Assembly: GCF_051622035.1 (NCBI RefSeq)
Contig: NC_135361.1
Location: 26,777,205 to 26,841,204, forward strand
Origin: Arctopsyche grandis
Taxonomy: Eukaryota > Arthropoda > Insecta > Trichoptera > Hydropsychidae
Length of the DNA stretch: 64,000 nt
Direction of reading: 5' to 3'
In this document: one piece after another, positions 1-11,879 of the stretch
Numbering within the stretch: position 1 is the first letter of the stretch
Layout of the letters: each line of letters starts with the position of its first letter
Program-made: the position numbers and the translations under genes
The notes under the pieces: model-generated
What the model was told of the DNA's origin: nothing
What the model saw: only the letters and a program-made list of their open reading frames with translations
Databases searched by the model: none

Positions 1-1160
1 AAACTAGACTGACCCCCCACTTTATAGGAAAATGTTATTCAAGATCTTAATAAGATCTTTTTTTTAATCATTTTATGCCTCCATGCGATCTATTCATTAT
101 CACAATATATTAACTAGGATGTCGTCATTGTTCTAATTAATTCGAATTATTCCTCGTGACTAAAAATGCAATGTGTTACAATTCCGTTCGATTCAGGTGC
201 CTCTTCATCCGATTCTCTCCTCATCATCCTACCCGATAAATTGTCCGATTGACCTCATACTATCCACATCCTCTCCACGTATCCAAATAATTGAATACAT
301 CACCTCGGGCACATTTACATGCATATATGTACCTTATAATATACGGGAGAGAGTCGCTCCTCCATCCGCAGCTCCCCAAGGATAGAGAAGCATTGACTCT
401 TCTATCCGTCCACAGGATCCTCAACATCCGCCTCAAACGCCACATCTCAAAGGAGTCTAATCTCCGTCTATGTTCGTCCAACCGTATTAAATTAAGGCTT
501 CCGCCTAGCAAAAGTCACATATGTATAATAAAGATCTATTAGAAATTATCCCATTCAATATTCAAGCATTGGATTTAAACGCAATTAACTATTATACAAA
601 TTTAATTTAACAGTATTTTAATGAATTTTAGTATGTTATTTCCGGACTTAAATTTGTAATTAAAATCGTCCCCGATGATATTAGGATCGTTTGGGTATTC
701 TCACTATGCTAAAACAATAGAATAAGACCGTGTGCGACAAGAATGGCGATAAATTTACGTTTGAATAATTTTTGACGGTGAGAAATGTGAACGTACGAAG
801 GTAAATTTATATTTCGACGACGTTTGCTCTCGAAATTGTTGTTTCACATAAATTTCTTCCATTTTAGAAAATAAATTATTCTTATTTTGGAGTTTTAGGC
901 GGGCGTAAATATAGGTACAACTTGTACAAATAGTGGACTGCTCTTTTGAAGGAACTTGATACAAGGAAAACAATGAAAAACCGGGGGAAAAAAGTTTCCC
1001 AGAACGCTCTCCTCGTCCAAAGAAAGTATAGCAAACAAAAAAGTAACAACACACACAAATTTAAAACGGCCACGATTTACTGAAAAATATGAATAACAAT
1101 TCTATCGAAACTGTTTCATTAAAGAGAACACTTGCAAAGTATTTTTAATTGAAAACTTTC
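1..1160. other. AT-rich non-coding stretch
   Basis: No gene, RNA gene or recognisable mobile element was found. Open frames here are short, overlap on both strands and lack domain-like composition. Confidence 0.5.
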
Positions 1161-1162
1161 AA

Positions 1163-1490
1163 CGCTTCTTATGTAATGCTTTCAACTGAGTGGTTACGGG
1201 TTCAATCCCTGCCCCTGTGCTGTTGGCCAAACCTTGTATATGTGACTCCAGATCCATCATTTCCTATCAGAGTTTGCCAATTTATCTGATTTAATTGAGA
1301 CAGTTTCAACAAATCGGCAACCTTGTTCTATTTCTGGCATAATTCAAGTTTTCAGCATCTTAAATTTGCTGATTTATAAAATGTTTGTCAAATTTATCAA
1401 TAGATGTTTCTATGACGCTATGTAAAATTGCTCCATATATTGTTTATAATTGACCAAGGCGCATTGGGGTTTACCTTTTACATATGTTTA
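1163..1490 (+). repeat. tRNA-derived SINE, 5'-truncated, decayed
   Basis: The copy starts inside the tRNA-like head, with the B-box-like GGGTTCAATCCC. It continues through the conserved body phrase CCTATCAGAGTTTGCCAATT and reaches the tail phrase GGCGCATTGGGGTTTACC near 1461-1478. The left half of the tail hairpin (GACCAAGGC) is there, but the right half is lost. Confidence 0.6.
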
Positions 1491-1740
1491 AAAATATAAA
1501 TTTTATACATAATACAATATAGACAAACTATTATACTAGCCTAGGAAAAAGGAAAAAAATAGATATCAATTCCTATCGGCAGACAATTTCTGTTATCAAT
1601 ATCAACATATTTAATTTAATATGAGATCGTAACGTATTCTATTTGTTTTTGATTGTTTGTTTTATAATTATGCTAGTTTTGTTTTTTTATTATTTTTTAT
1701 TTTATTTTCATCTAATTGTATGTTTTATTCTTTTTTTGTT

Positions 1741-1803
1741 TAGCCATATTGAAGACTTGGAACTACTCTGTAATGTCACTATTGCAAAATTGTAATAAAT
1801 AAA
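1741..1803 (+). repeat. SINE/LINE 3' stem-loop tail, isolated
   Basis: The loop phrase GACTTGGAACTACTCTGTAA is flanked by imperfect stem arms (GCCATATTGA and CACTATTGC) and followed by an AATAAATAAATA-type tail. It matches the tail architecture of better copies elsewhere in the window, but the body cannot be recognised. Confidence 0.45.
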
Positions 1804-1982
1804 TATGATTTTATAAGTAAATCAATAATTTTATATATGCTCTGCGAAATATACCTATACATACGTAGTGTGTACATTGTGCAGTACATAAATGCTCGCG
1901 CAACAAAGGCTTAGGGGTTATATTACATAATTGTTTTGATACATTTTTCACTTTGAATGCCAAAAAGCTATACCATTTATGT

Positions 1983-2388
1983 CGGTCTCCGTGACGGGCC
2001 GGAATGTGAAATCACCGAAAACGCAAATATCGGAAGGCAAAGATCGAAAATCGAAAGATCTTAAGTCGAAAGATCAAAAAAAAAAGGGTACATGGTAAAC
2101 GGTAGATACTCACGTACATACTCACTTAATTTGCGCGAGCAGGATACAACTGGAACAAGATGAACAGGCATTTCCTCCCGTATTAATGTGCGCGCGCAGA
2201 ATACGGGAGGAAAAGCCTGTTCCTCTTTTTCCTGTTGTATCCTGCTCGCGCAAATTAAGTGAGTATGTACCGTTTACCATTCACCCTTTTTTTTTGATCT
2301 TTCGACTTAAGATCTTTCGATTTTCGATCTTTGCCTTCCGATATTTGCGTTTTATGTAATTTAACATTCTGGCTCGTCACGGAAACCG
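1983..2388. mobile_element. Fold-back DNA transposon, MULE-like family copy 1
   Basis: Two arms of about 190 bases are near-perfect reverse complements around a short spacer (AATGTGCGCGCGCAG). The left end is CGGTCTCCGTGACGGGCC and the right end is its imperfect complement. Each arm carries AAGATCTTTCGAC-type runs and a TTGTATCCTGCTCGCGCA phrase. There is no coding capacity. No target duplication is visible here, unlike the copy at 42298, so a flank has probably changed. The superfamily is inferred from long TIRs plus the 9-base duplication of the second copy. Confidence 0.8.
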
Positions 2389-4179
2389 GTAAAGGAGGTA
2401 TGTAAAAATCGGGATACACAATACATCTGGCACTCGAGTTCTCGTTAGTAATTATAACCAAATTATAACATACAATTCTATAAATATGCACAGAATCTCG
2501 CGTCTTTCAAACAAATTGAGAAATTCAACACCGTAAATAATTACGGCTCGTTGTTTTATTCCATTTTGATGGCACTCGCACGCGCGTAAGAGGGCAGGTA
2601 ATTTGTTAATGTTATTTACACGATACCCCCCCATCTCGAGATTCTCGAGATTGCGCTACGCCCGAGGCGAGAAATATAATACTTTCGGTAAATTAAAGCA
2701 GCGAGCGTTTTTCGTCAACCTGGCCTCGTCGATACCTCCGTATTAAGTAGATATCTGTATACTTACTGCGGGCGATGTTTATCTGAAATATAGCACGGCA
2801 GGAAATTGAGTAATTTTTTTTGACATCCACAACTTCTTGATACGTTTTTGCACAATATAAATACAAAAAATATGTATATGAATGTGTTTAGTAATATTAA
2901 AAAAAGCAACAACAATATATACACCAATTATTGTTGATGTTGCTCAATTCGTGAAAGATTCATGACCTTTGACGAATGTATACCCTACGATGAAGCGAGT
3001 GTATCCTTTTTGTATTGACGAAATTCCACAATGGATGAAACTATTTTAGATTCCGATGAAGATGAGAAAATTGTGTGTTTGGCGATGAATGAAAAATTAA
3101 ATATGGAGTTATCTAAGACAAAACTATAAAATTACGTTAATTAAAATAGCCTCGCTTTGAAAAATAAATGAAAATTTATGTACCTATGCTGACGAGGGAA
3201 AAAAACAGATAATTAAAAAAAAGGGTTTCATCCCTACATATGTACGTATTTAAATACATATGTATATATTTAAATAAAACAAACCTCGACTTGAAACTGA
3301 AGAGTTTTTTCCATTGTTGGAAATATTTGCGCCAAATCTAAAAATAGGCTTTCGGATTTTCATTTAAATATTTTAGTATTCTTAGGAAGCTATTTAAAAT
3401 TAATTTATTTACTTTTAAATTTTTTCCAGGTAATAAATAATGTATATTTTTTACCTAAATTAAATTAAATTGAATTATATCATATGTCCTGGGATCCCAG
3501 GAATCGTGGAAACGATCCCGAGCTCCGTTCCGTGTCCCGGGAATTAAAAAAGGCCGGGAAATCAGAAACCCTAGTTCGACATCGAATTGAAATTTCTCGA
3601 TTGTTCAATCATTCTACTCGTTTCCCCAATCATCTTTTCAATCTACTAAAACCAAAAATTTGCAACCAATATAATGATGTATGGTTGCAATAAAATGAAT
3701 CAATCAGCTCAAGATTCAAATCTTAAATTTTATTTAGCATATGATTTCATATTATTTCTATTGTATTGTATTTTATTTTGTATATAAATATTCAAGATTA
3801 ATGTAAATTAAAATGTATTTTCTTTAAAATTATCGAAATGTTAAAACGGTTTTATACCAAATTTTCACCACATCTTTATTTCATTCCAATTTCATCCTTT
3901 CCAATAGATAAATTTACAAAATACTTACATATTTGATAATAACTACATATGTACATATGTACATACATCCTTAAGGAGGTTTTTAATGTATTTTTTTGAC
4001 AAAATATCACTAAATGGAGAAATAAAACCTTAAATCTCATTAACAGGTATAACTATAATCATATTTAATTTACACACACATACGTCATTCAAACAATTTA
4101 AAAAAATTAATAGTAAAGAATTTAAAAATTAAAACAAGACGTTACTTAAAAAACAAGTATCAATTGCATAGAAAAATAT
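2389..4179. other. AT-rich intergenic stretch
   Basis: No supported gene. It contains homopolymer runs and ACATATGTA-type simple sequence around 3237-3265 and 3945-3965. Confidence 0.4.
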
Positions 4180-5060
4180 TAACAAAATTATTTTTCCGAA
4201 AAGTTGCACTTTGAAACAATTGTTTCCAAACAATCTCCTGCAACCGTAATATAACACCATCGTATATTTGCCTTCGATCGTATCGGACCAGGACATTCGA
4301 CCAAAACGGCCTCCCCTGCATCCCCCCCCACCCCGCAGCATCCCCTCATCCTCGTTAATTCGAAATTCAAGAGGCGCTCTAAACACCGTGAGGGAAAAAC
4401 GAGGTAATAGGAGGGGGGAAGAGAAGAAAATACTAGGAGAGCTTTTGAGAACCGTTCGAGTGCGAAAGAGGAATTAAACGTCGTTTTGTGTGTCACAAAA
4501 GAGTGAACGCGTTCAATGGTGCAAAAAATATATACTTATACATATATACTTGAGCGGGTAGTTAGTGGAGGGGCGAAAACGTCAATCGAAAGATTCGATT
4601 TGCACGATTCAAGTTACGCGACTCTGCTTAGCCGAATTATACAGGCGTGCGAAAAATAAACCGCGCCCTGTTTCGAATAAAGATTTCTCGAGAGTGTGAG
4701 AATTTTTTTTTACATAATTAATGTCAAACGCTCATGCAAATGAATATTAAAAGTCAACCGAGCGGTGAGGTGGGGAGGAAAAAAAGATGTAAATTACGCG
4801 CGCGACAGTAATTGGACAATTATGTCTGAGTGGATACATATTGCTTGGAGATAATCTTAACGATCGACAAAAAGCACTTAATGAGCGTATAATGATCATT
4901 AGGCCGTGTTTAAAAATACGATCAATAAGTGGTAAAATCGAACTCGATTAGAAAACGACGACGGAAACACTTCAATCGCAACCATTTATTTGTCTGCTTC
5001 GACGCACTCTCGTACTGTATATGTATTTGCGGTTAATCGATGCCCGAAATAAATAACATT
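4180..5060. other. Low-repeat, less AT-rich island
   Basis: Unique-looking sequence with CpG-containing words and TAAT-type homeodomain core motifs. A perfect octamer ATGCAAAT is at 4734-4741. No coding frame is persuasive. A regulatory role is inferred only from composition and motif content. Confidence 0.3.
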
Positions 5061-6930
5061 AGAAATGTACATATACTTGTATATATAACCTGACTTGTAT
5101 GTACGTATGTAAACACTTTTAAAATATGTCTATTTTGAATTAACAGGTCACCTTTAAGAAGTCTACTTGAGACATGTACATACATACATATGTATGTATG
5201 TTCATGGTAATTTATTAAGTTTATTTTGAATTCATCTCAGTTGGCCCTCTCTTATACATTCTATATACTATTTAAATCATGGATATGCGTAGAACAAGAA
5301 AATTTCGTGGAAAACGTAAATTTTCCATACAACGAATAAAAAAAATCGGAATTTTTAGTAGACCATTTTCTTTTTTCGTACAACGGTTGGGTCTGAATAA
5401 CTAAAAATTCCGTCCAAATGCCTCATAAATTTTCTACAACTTTTTTAGTTCTGCAGACGATCTGTAACTGTGCATATTCATAAGTACAAATATGTAAATA
5501 AGTATTTTAAATTAAAATTCTCAAAATTAAACTATATTGTTGAATTTTCAAAATAACATGTCCTCTTTTTTTATTAACAAATTTCTTTTGTTCTCTCTTT
5601 TGTCAAATATGCTGACTTTAAATATTTTGAATTTAATAAATAAGCAATTACGATTTTTTTGGAGTGTTTAATTTGGAGCCTTCGAATTACTTGGTTCTAG
5701 GATTATTGAAAATCAACGAGAGCGGTATTTAAATTATTACTATTAAATGTATTATAAAAATATTTTAAATCTGATCTGACCAATATTTATTTCATCAATT
5801 TGGCACTTTTAATTTATGGATGTTTACTATATAATTTACGTTACACTATTTTGAAAAACAAACCTTTTCTTAGTAGATAGCATTTTTCTAATGGTAAAGT
5901 TAAAGTGAATACGCTACGAGATTTCAAGAATTAGTAAAAAAATGTATCATTTGGGGTGCTAACTGTAAAATTCTTTTCTGATTAAACTAGCACTTACTTT
6001 TATTACTACTTCATGTCTGAATTTTCTAATTTTTAAACCATTTCAAATTTTTCGTATAATTTGAAAGTTGCAATACACTCACGATTTCAAGTTACCAGCT
6101 GCTAATATACATATGTAATAATATATATTAATACTTATTTCAATAAACTAATTAAATTATTACTTATTTTCTTAAGTTTTTTAATTGTTTGAATGCATTT
6201 AATTTATTTTTTAATTGGACTATATCCTCAATCTTAATTTCCGTAAGGAGGCTATCAAGGCTCGTTATATTTATATATTTTAATAAAATTAAATAATTTC
6301 CTCTTTTTTACTTCTCAGCTGGCAACCCTATTATATTGTACTTAAATTTACATGTAGAATACATAAAAATAATGCAGGAAGGTATACAAGATACTTAAAA
6401 CTTTAGAGCTGTGCGCAAATTTCTTACATACGTCACTGCAATTAACACTGCAGCCCAAATTATTAATCAATTATTTATGTTAGCTTTAAATTACATACGA
6501 GAATACATATAAGAACACGAATATGAAGCCGGCAATTACCAAATTACCTGTACAAAAGAAAAAAACTACTCTTCTTGACAAATATTTTAAAAATATAATA
6601 CAAAACAAAATTTTGATTATAGATTATAATAAACTGAAACAAAAAGAAAATCTTTTATAGAACGCACAACTCTAATCAATATAAAAAAATGCACAGTTCA
6701 AAAAGCCTTGTAAACCGAATCCAATGCTAATTTCAATACGATACTCATCGAATGAGTCACTTAATTTTATTTCACTGTAATCCACCGATGGTTGTTGAAA
6801 TAAGTCAATCCAAAACTACATAAAAATACAAAAACTTTCAATTACATACAAAATAATTGAATTAGTACAATCGATCCAAAAAAAAAAACGAACACGATAA
6901 ACACACTACTTCGATCGTGGCATAAATAGC
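5060..6930. other. AT-rich filler
   Basis: Very AT-rich sequence with TATGTACATA-type simple repeats near 5045-5210. I see no gene or defined element. Confidence 0.4.
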
Positions 6931-7760
6931 CTTAGCCACCGTGGTGCAAGAGCGTGTGCACGTTTGCCAATTTTGCAATATGGTAATCGTTCATGATCAT
7001 GTTTCAAAGCTCGACGTATGTACGTATATAGGATTTTCGCGTGGGCAAATACAACCGCCACAGACGGACGGACGGACACCGAATCAATAGTACCTAGGAG
7101 GTATAGTTACGACGAACCACATATGTACTCATAACCGTCATCCGATAAATAACCGACATTACACTAGCATAAAATTCGAAACTGGATCGAAACACACATG
7201 AAAACGGCCACGTGACAAAAAATATGAATTTAAAAGAATTTCCTTGCGTGCAAAAGTGGCGCGAGATCGTAAAGCCGAGTGTCCACGCGCCGGGGAAATA
7301 ATTTTATTTACTACCGAGTTTAAAATCGGGTGAGAGCGCGGACGGCCAATCAATCGACCTCAAAAACGAAAAACTTTTTTCATTTCGCACTCGAGCGTCC
7401 ACCTTTCTCGAGAGAACGAAGGGGTTATCGGGGAAAAGTAAGCTAATCTCGAAATTCCTATAGATTTGTAAGTACCCGATGGAATCGCACCGTCGCGTTG
7501 AGTGGATTTTTTCAAACAAGACGAGGTACTGCCGTTCGACTTCAATACGACGACAATCGAATTGTACTTGAAATTTCTTATCTCGAGAACACTATGGAAA
7601 AAGCTCACTCGTGCGAATCGTGGGTAAACTTCAATCGAATTCATTGTGTAAAAAAAATATATATAATACATATGTATTATGTACATATAAAAAATCGGAA
7701 TATTCATCACGAGTCGTCTTTTCGAGCAGTGACTATATTAATATCAAATGTATATTTCTC
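6930..7760. other. Low-repeat, CpG-containing island
   Basis: Mixed-composition unique sequence (for example GTGTCCACGCGCCGG near 7280) without simple repeats until about 7650. Short open frames exist on both strands but overlap one another and look like by-products of composition. Confidence 0.3.
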
Positions 7761-7824
7761 AATATGTAAAATAAAAAATGACTTCACCTTTGTACTAACA
7801 ATTAAATATATGAGTCGTTATATT

Positions 7825-8012
7825 TGAATGTTGTGTTGTGCGTTTAACAATATTTAAAAAAACTGATGACTTGTAACGAGTTTATTCTGCTTTTCCGAGA
7901 TTCTGGACATATCGAATTAAAATAAGTGATAAAAAATGTTGATTTAAGTCAAACAGAAATAGTGTGTTTGAAACTAAAAATTGAACTTCCGCCACTTTCA
8001 AATATAACGGCT
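7825..8012. repeat. Dispersed repeat family R1, copy 1
   Basis: About 180 bases that recur at 43975-44143. Shared phrases include GTTTATTCTGCTTTTC, CAAACAGAAATAGTGT and TCAAATATAACGGCTCATA. It has no coding capacity and no obvious inverted ends. Confidence 0.65.
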
Positions 8013-8626
8013 CATACGTGTTTATTTATTTATTAATGACTAATTTAAAGCTTCGTATACTACATACGGATCAACTATCCAGAATATGATGAGACAACAA
8101 TAAAAATTACACCAACTTTTGCAAATCGACATCGAGAGGAAAGTAGAAAAGAACCAGAAATTCACGGAGTTTCAGTTTAAAAAAACTAAGACAGCACTTT
8201 GGCAAAAGTACCAAATCGTTTTTCGGGGATGCAGTATCAAAAGTATCCAAACTTTCATGATCATGAACCGCGTCACTCGTAAAAGAAGTAAAACATTTAA
8301 CATCCATTTTTTTTATCATTTCATGAAACCTTCTTCAACGTATGAACACTTGTTGCCTGTGTAAGATCCTGAGTAGGTTTAGTACAAACGTATGTGTACA
8401 TAATTCCAAGCCGTTAAAAACTTAAAAACTGAGTCATAAAAATGTTGAATGCCGAAACATAATTAACGTACGTAAATACGTTATTCCGCCGAAAAGATCC
8501 TAGTCAAGTATTAAATATCTTGAAAACCGCAGCTTTGTGAACACATCTTTATAAATCACTAGCTGTATTACCCGGCTTCGCTCAGTGTTTATAATATAAA
8601 CCGCTTAAACATGACTAAGCTAATTT

Positions 8627-8773
8627 AATTAAAAAAAAAAAAAAAATTAAAAAATTAAAAAAAAAAATTTAAAAAAAAATTTAAAAAAAATCAAAAAAAA
8701 AAATCAAAAAAAAAATAAAAAAAAAATCAAAAAAAAAATTTAAAAAAATCAAAAAAAAAATCATTTTTTTTTT
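8627..8773. repeat. A-rich low-complexity tract
   Basis: A-runs interrupted by TT, TTT or TC, ending in a T-run. It lies between the left end of the Helitron-like element and its minisatellite. Confidence 0.9.
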
Positions 8774-9609
8774 TGCCTTCTAGGGCTTCGCCCTCGGCAC
8801 CCCCCTGAGCCTTTGCCTTCTAGGGCTTCGCCCCTCCACGCCCCATGAGCAATTGCCGTTTAGGGCTTCGCCCCCATGATCAGTTGCCTTTTAGGGCTTC
8901 GCCCCTCCGCGCCCCCATGATTCAAAGCCGTCTAGGGCTTCGCCCCCCTTAGTTAATGCCTTTTAGGGCTTCGCCCCCCGCGCCCCCAAGATTAATTGCC
9001 GTTTCGGGCTTCGCCCCCCTTAGTTAATGCCTTTTAGGGCTTCGCCCCTCCGCACCCCCATGATTAAATGCCGTCTAGGGCTTCGCCCCCCCTAGTTAAT
9101 GCCTTTTAGGGCTTCGCCCCCCGCGCCCCCAAGATTAATTGCCGTTTAGGGCTTCGCCCCCCTTAGTTAATGCCTTTTAGGGCTTCGCCCCTCCGCGCCC
9201 CCATGATTAAATGCCGTCTAAGGCTTCGCCCCCATGATCAGTTGCCTTTTAGGGCTTCGCCCCTCCGCGCCCCCATGATTAATTGCCGTCTAGGGCTTCG
9301 CCCCCCTTAGTTAATGCCTTTTAGGGCTTCGCCCCTCCGCGCCCCCATGATTAAATGCCGTCTAAGGCTTCGCCCCCATGATCAGTTGCCTTTTAGGGCT
9401 TCGCCCCCCGCGCCCCCAAGATTAATTGCCGTTTAGGGCTTCGCCCCCCTTAGTTAATGCCTTTTAGGGCTTCGCCCCTCCGCGCCCCCATGATTAAATG
9501 CCGTCTAAGGCTTCGCCCCCATGATCAGTTGCCTTTTAGGGCTTCGCCCCTCCGCGCCCCCATGATTAATTGCCGTCTAGGGCTTCGCCCCCCTTAGTTA
9601 ATGCCTATT
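8774..9609. repeat. GC-rich minisatellite, ~36-base units in ~72-base dimers
   Basis: Each unit centres on TAGGGCTTCGCCCC, itself a small hairpin (GGGC-TTC-GCCC). Units alternate between a TGCCTTTTAGGG type and a TGCCGTCTAGGG or TGCCGTCTAAGG type. The phrase TTAGTTAATGCC recurs at spacings of about 70 bases, then about 143, so dimers and tetramers have both been amplified. The core resembles the GGCTTCGCTCGG of the host element's left end. Confidence 0.9.
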
Positions 9610-10438
9610 AGGGCTTGCGCCCCATGAGGCTGGGCCCCCCGGGCCCCCTTCGGGGCCCCACGGGGCTGCGCCCCTTGTGGCGCCCCCTTTTGAGCCCCAT
9701 GGGGCTGCGCCCCATGAGGCTGGGCCCCCCGCGCCCCCTTCGGGGCTTCACGGGGCTGCGCCCCTTGTGGCACCCCCTTTTGAGCCCCATGGGGCTGCGC
9801 CCCATGAGGCTGGGCCCCCCGGGCCCCCTTCGGGGCCCCACGGGGCTGCGCCCCTTGTGGCGCCCCCTTTTGAGCCCCATGGGGCTGCGCCCCATGAGGC
9901 TGGGCCCCCCGGGCCCCCTTCGGGGCCCCACGGGGCTGCGCCCCTTGTGGCGCCCCCTTTTGAGCCCCATGGGGCTGCGCCCCATGAGGCTGGGCCCCCC
10001 GCGCCCCCTTCGGGGCTTCACGGGGCTGCGCCCCTTGTGGCACCCCCTTTTGAGCCCCATGGGGCTGCGCCCCATGAGGCTGGGCCCCCCGGGCCCCCTT
10101 CGGGGCCCCACGGGGCTGCGCCCCTTGTGGCGCCCCCTTTTGAGCCCCATGGGGCTGCGCCCCATGAGGCTGGGCCCCCCGGGCCCCCTTCGGGGCCCCA
10201 CGGGGCTGCGCCCCTTGTGGCGCCCCCTTTTGAGCCCCATGGGGCTGCGCCCCATGAGGCTGGGCCCCCCGCGCCCCCTTCGGGGCTTCACGGGGCTGCG
10301 CCCCTTGTGGCACCCCCTTTTGAGCCCCATGGGGCTGCGCCCCATGAGGCTGGGCCCCACGGGGCTGCGCCCCTTGTGGCGCCCCCTTTTGAGCCCCACG
10401 GGGCTGCGCCCCTTGTGGCGCCCCTGGCGGGGCCCCAT
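9610..10438. repeat. 90-base tandem satellite with 270-base higher-order repeat
   Basis: CCCATGAGGCTGGGCCCCCC recurs exactly every 90 bases from 9621 to 10251. Two unit types are seen: type A has GGGCCCCCTTCGGGGCCCC, type B has GCGCCCCCTTCGGGGCTTC and a CACCCCC instead of CGCCCCC. The order is A B A A B A A B, followed by truncated units. Ninety is divisible by three, so long open frames appear in most frames; they are not genes. Confidence 0.95.
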
Positions 10439-10556
10439 GAAACTACTCGCTTTGCGCCCCCGCGGGGGTGAATCCATTGAATCGAAAAAAACAAATCGGC
10501 GCCCATGGATCGAAAAAAAAAAAAATCGAATCACGTGTTCGATGACGTCACCGATG

Positions 10557-10610
10557 TACGGACGACGACGACGACGACGAAGGCGACGAAGACGACGACG
10601 ACGACGACCA
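10557..10610. repeat. (GAC)n microsatellite
   Basis: Imperfect GAC/GAA trinucleotide run close to the right end of the Helitron-like element. Confidence 0.9.
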
Positions 10611-10817
10611 AGGATATTTACATACATACAAAGTCTCTTTCCAAATTATAGATTAGATATAAAGATGGAATTACATTTTACAAAAAAAATCACTAATCAC
10701 GAAGAATCACATCTTAATTTTCTAAAGACGATTCCACAATATAAGAAACGCACACCAACAACCATATTGTATATATATTTTTCAAAATGAAACAAAATAA
10801 ATAATAAACAAAACAAA

Positions 10818-11258
10818 GCCAGCAGCATAGCTCGGACGTTAAGCTTCTGCTTACCGTCAAGAAGGTGCCGGGTTCTATCCCTGAATGAAAATGAATTTTT
10901 CAGAGTATGCTGTTGGTCAGACCTGGATTTGTGACTCCAGGTTGATCGTTTCCTATCAGAGTTTGCCAATTTTCTCTGATTTCATTGTTGAAACGGTTCC
11001 CGGAAAAAAATTGGCTAAAAATCCTTCCTACCTACTATGTCACCACTATTTGAAATTTGATGGATGTACAATAAAAATTTATGTACAATTCATAGATGTC
11101 TCGTTAATTTGCGAGTTTTTTCAGTGTCTCGCAATTCAACGACTTATAATAAAAAAAATGCTGCATTTGTATTTGTAATTGGCCAGGAAGGCGCATTGGG
11201 ATTTACCTGTAAGGCCTTCCTGGTATATATGTAAAAATAAAATAAAATAAAATAAAAC
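10818..11258 (+). repeat. tRNA-derived SINE, full length
   Basis: This is one of the two best copies. The head GCCAGCAGCATAGCTCGG (A-box-like TAGCTCGG) leads to a B-box-like GGGTTCTATCCC, then GCTGTTGGTCAGACC and the body phrase CCTATCAGAGTTTGCCAATT. The 3' end is a hairpin (CCAGGAAGGC and GCCTTCCTGG) around GCATTGGGATTTACCTGTAA, followed by AAATAAAATAAAATAAAA. A tRNA-type Pol III promoter and LINE-dependent spread are expected for this class. There is no protein code. Confidence 0.85.
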
Positions 11259-11744
11259 GTCTCGCCATATGTTTCATATTAGCACGAAACTACTTGTGAC
11301 ACATTGAAATACTGACATTATCTTATATAATAAGAACTGAAGCAACAAGTATCAACATTCAAGTTACACAAGCACACATTAATAGAAGCATTCCACAAAT
11401 ACAAAACTTGTTTTTCCGAATATCGAATACTTTGCTGTTTTGCCTTTGCCCATCAATATATTGACATTGTTCAATATAGTGCGTCTCCTGCATGAACTGT
11501 ACTTCAAACAATCATACAAAACACATTATAATCCTACATATACTATCCTAGATACAATATTACAGAATAAATTCTAGTCAATACAAACATTAAGTCCCAA
11601 TAAATCGATTTTAATCGAACCCCAAAGTCTCACAATTTCATACCAGAATTGAAACATTCGCTTATTGAATTCAATCGACAGATTGTATTAGTCACTATTA
11701 GACATTGAAGATATGTACAGTGAAGACGAGAGCTATGGTCTGCG

Positions 11745-11857
<113 letters not shown>

Positions 11858-11879
11858 GTATATATGTACTATGTAAGTT

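Larger units (their letters stand above)
8558..10658 (+). mobile_element. Helitron-like non-autonomous element with internal satellite arrays
   Basis: The left end (CTAGCTGTATTACCCGGC, then TTCGCTCAGTGTTTATAATA and ACCGCTTAAACATG) matches the starts of the short elements at 41706 and 47336. The right end (ACATACAAAGTCTCTTTCCA, then AATTATAGATTAGAT) matches their ends. The short copies are roughly 190-240 bases, while this one is about 2.1 kb because its interior holds an A-rich tract, a GC-rich minisatellite, a 90-base satellite and a GAC microsatellite. Internal minisatellites are known in DINE-1/Helentron-type elements, which is why I suggest a Helitron relative. No Rep/helicase code is present and superfamily assignment is uncertain. 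Confidence 0.55.

Noticed and set aside
8774-9609. CRISPR array
   Set aside because: Units are contiguous and lack unique spacers; the context is eukaryotic.
9594-10790. Several long open frames on both strands (up to 391 codons) of Pro/Ala/Gly/Arg-rich repeats
   Set aside because: They arise from a 90-base (divisible by three), stop-poor GC-rich satellite and are open in several frames at once.
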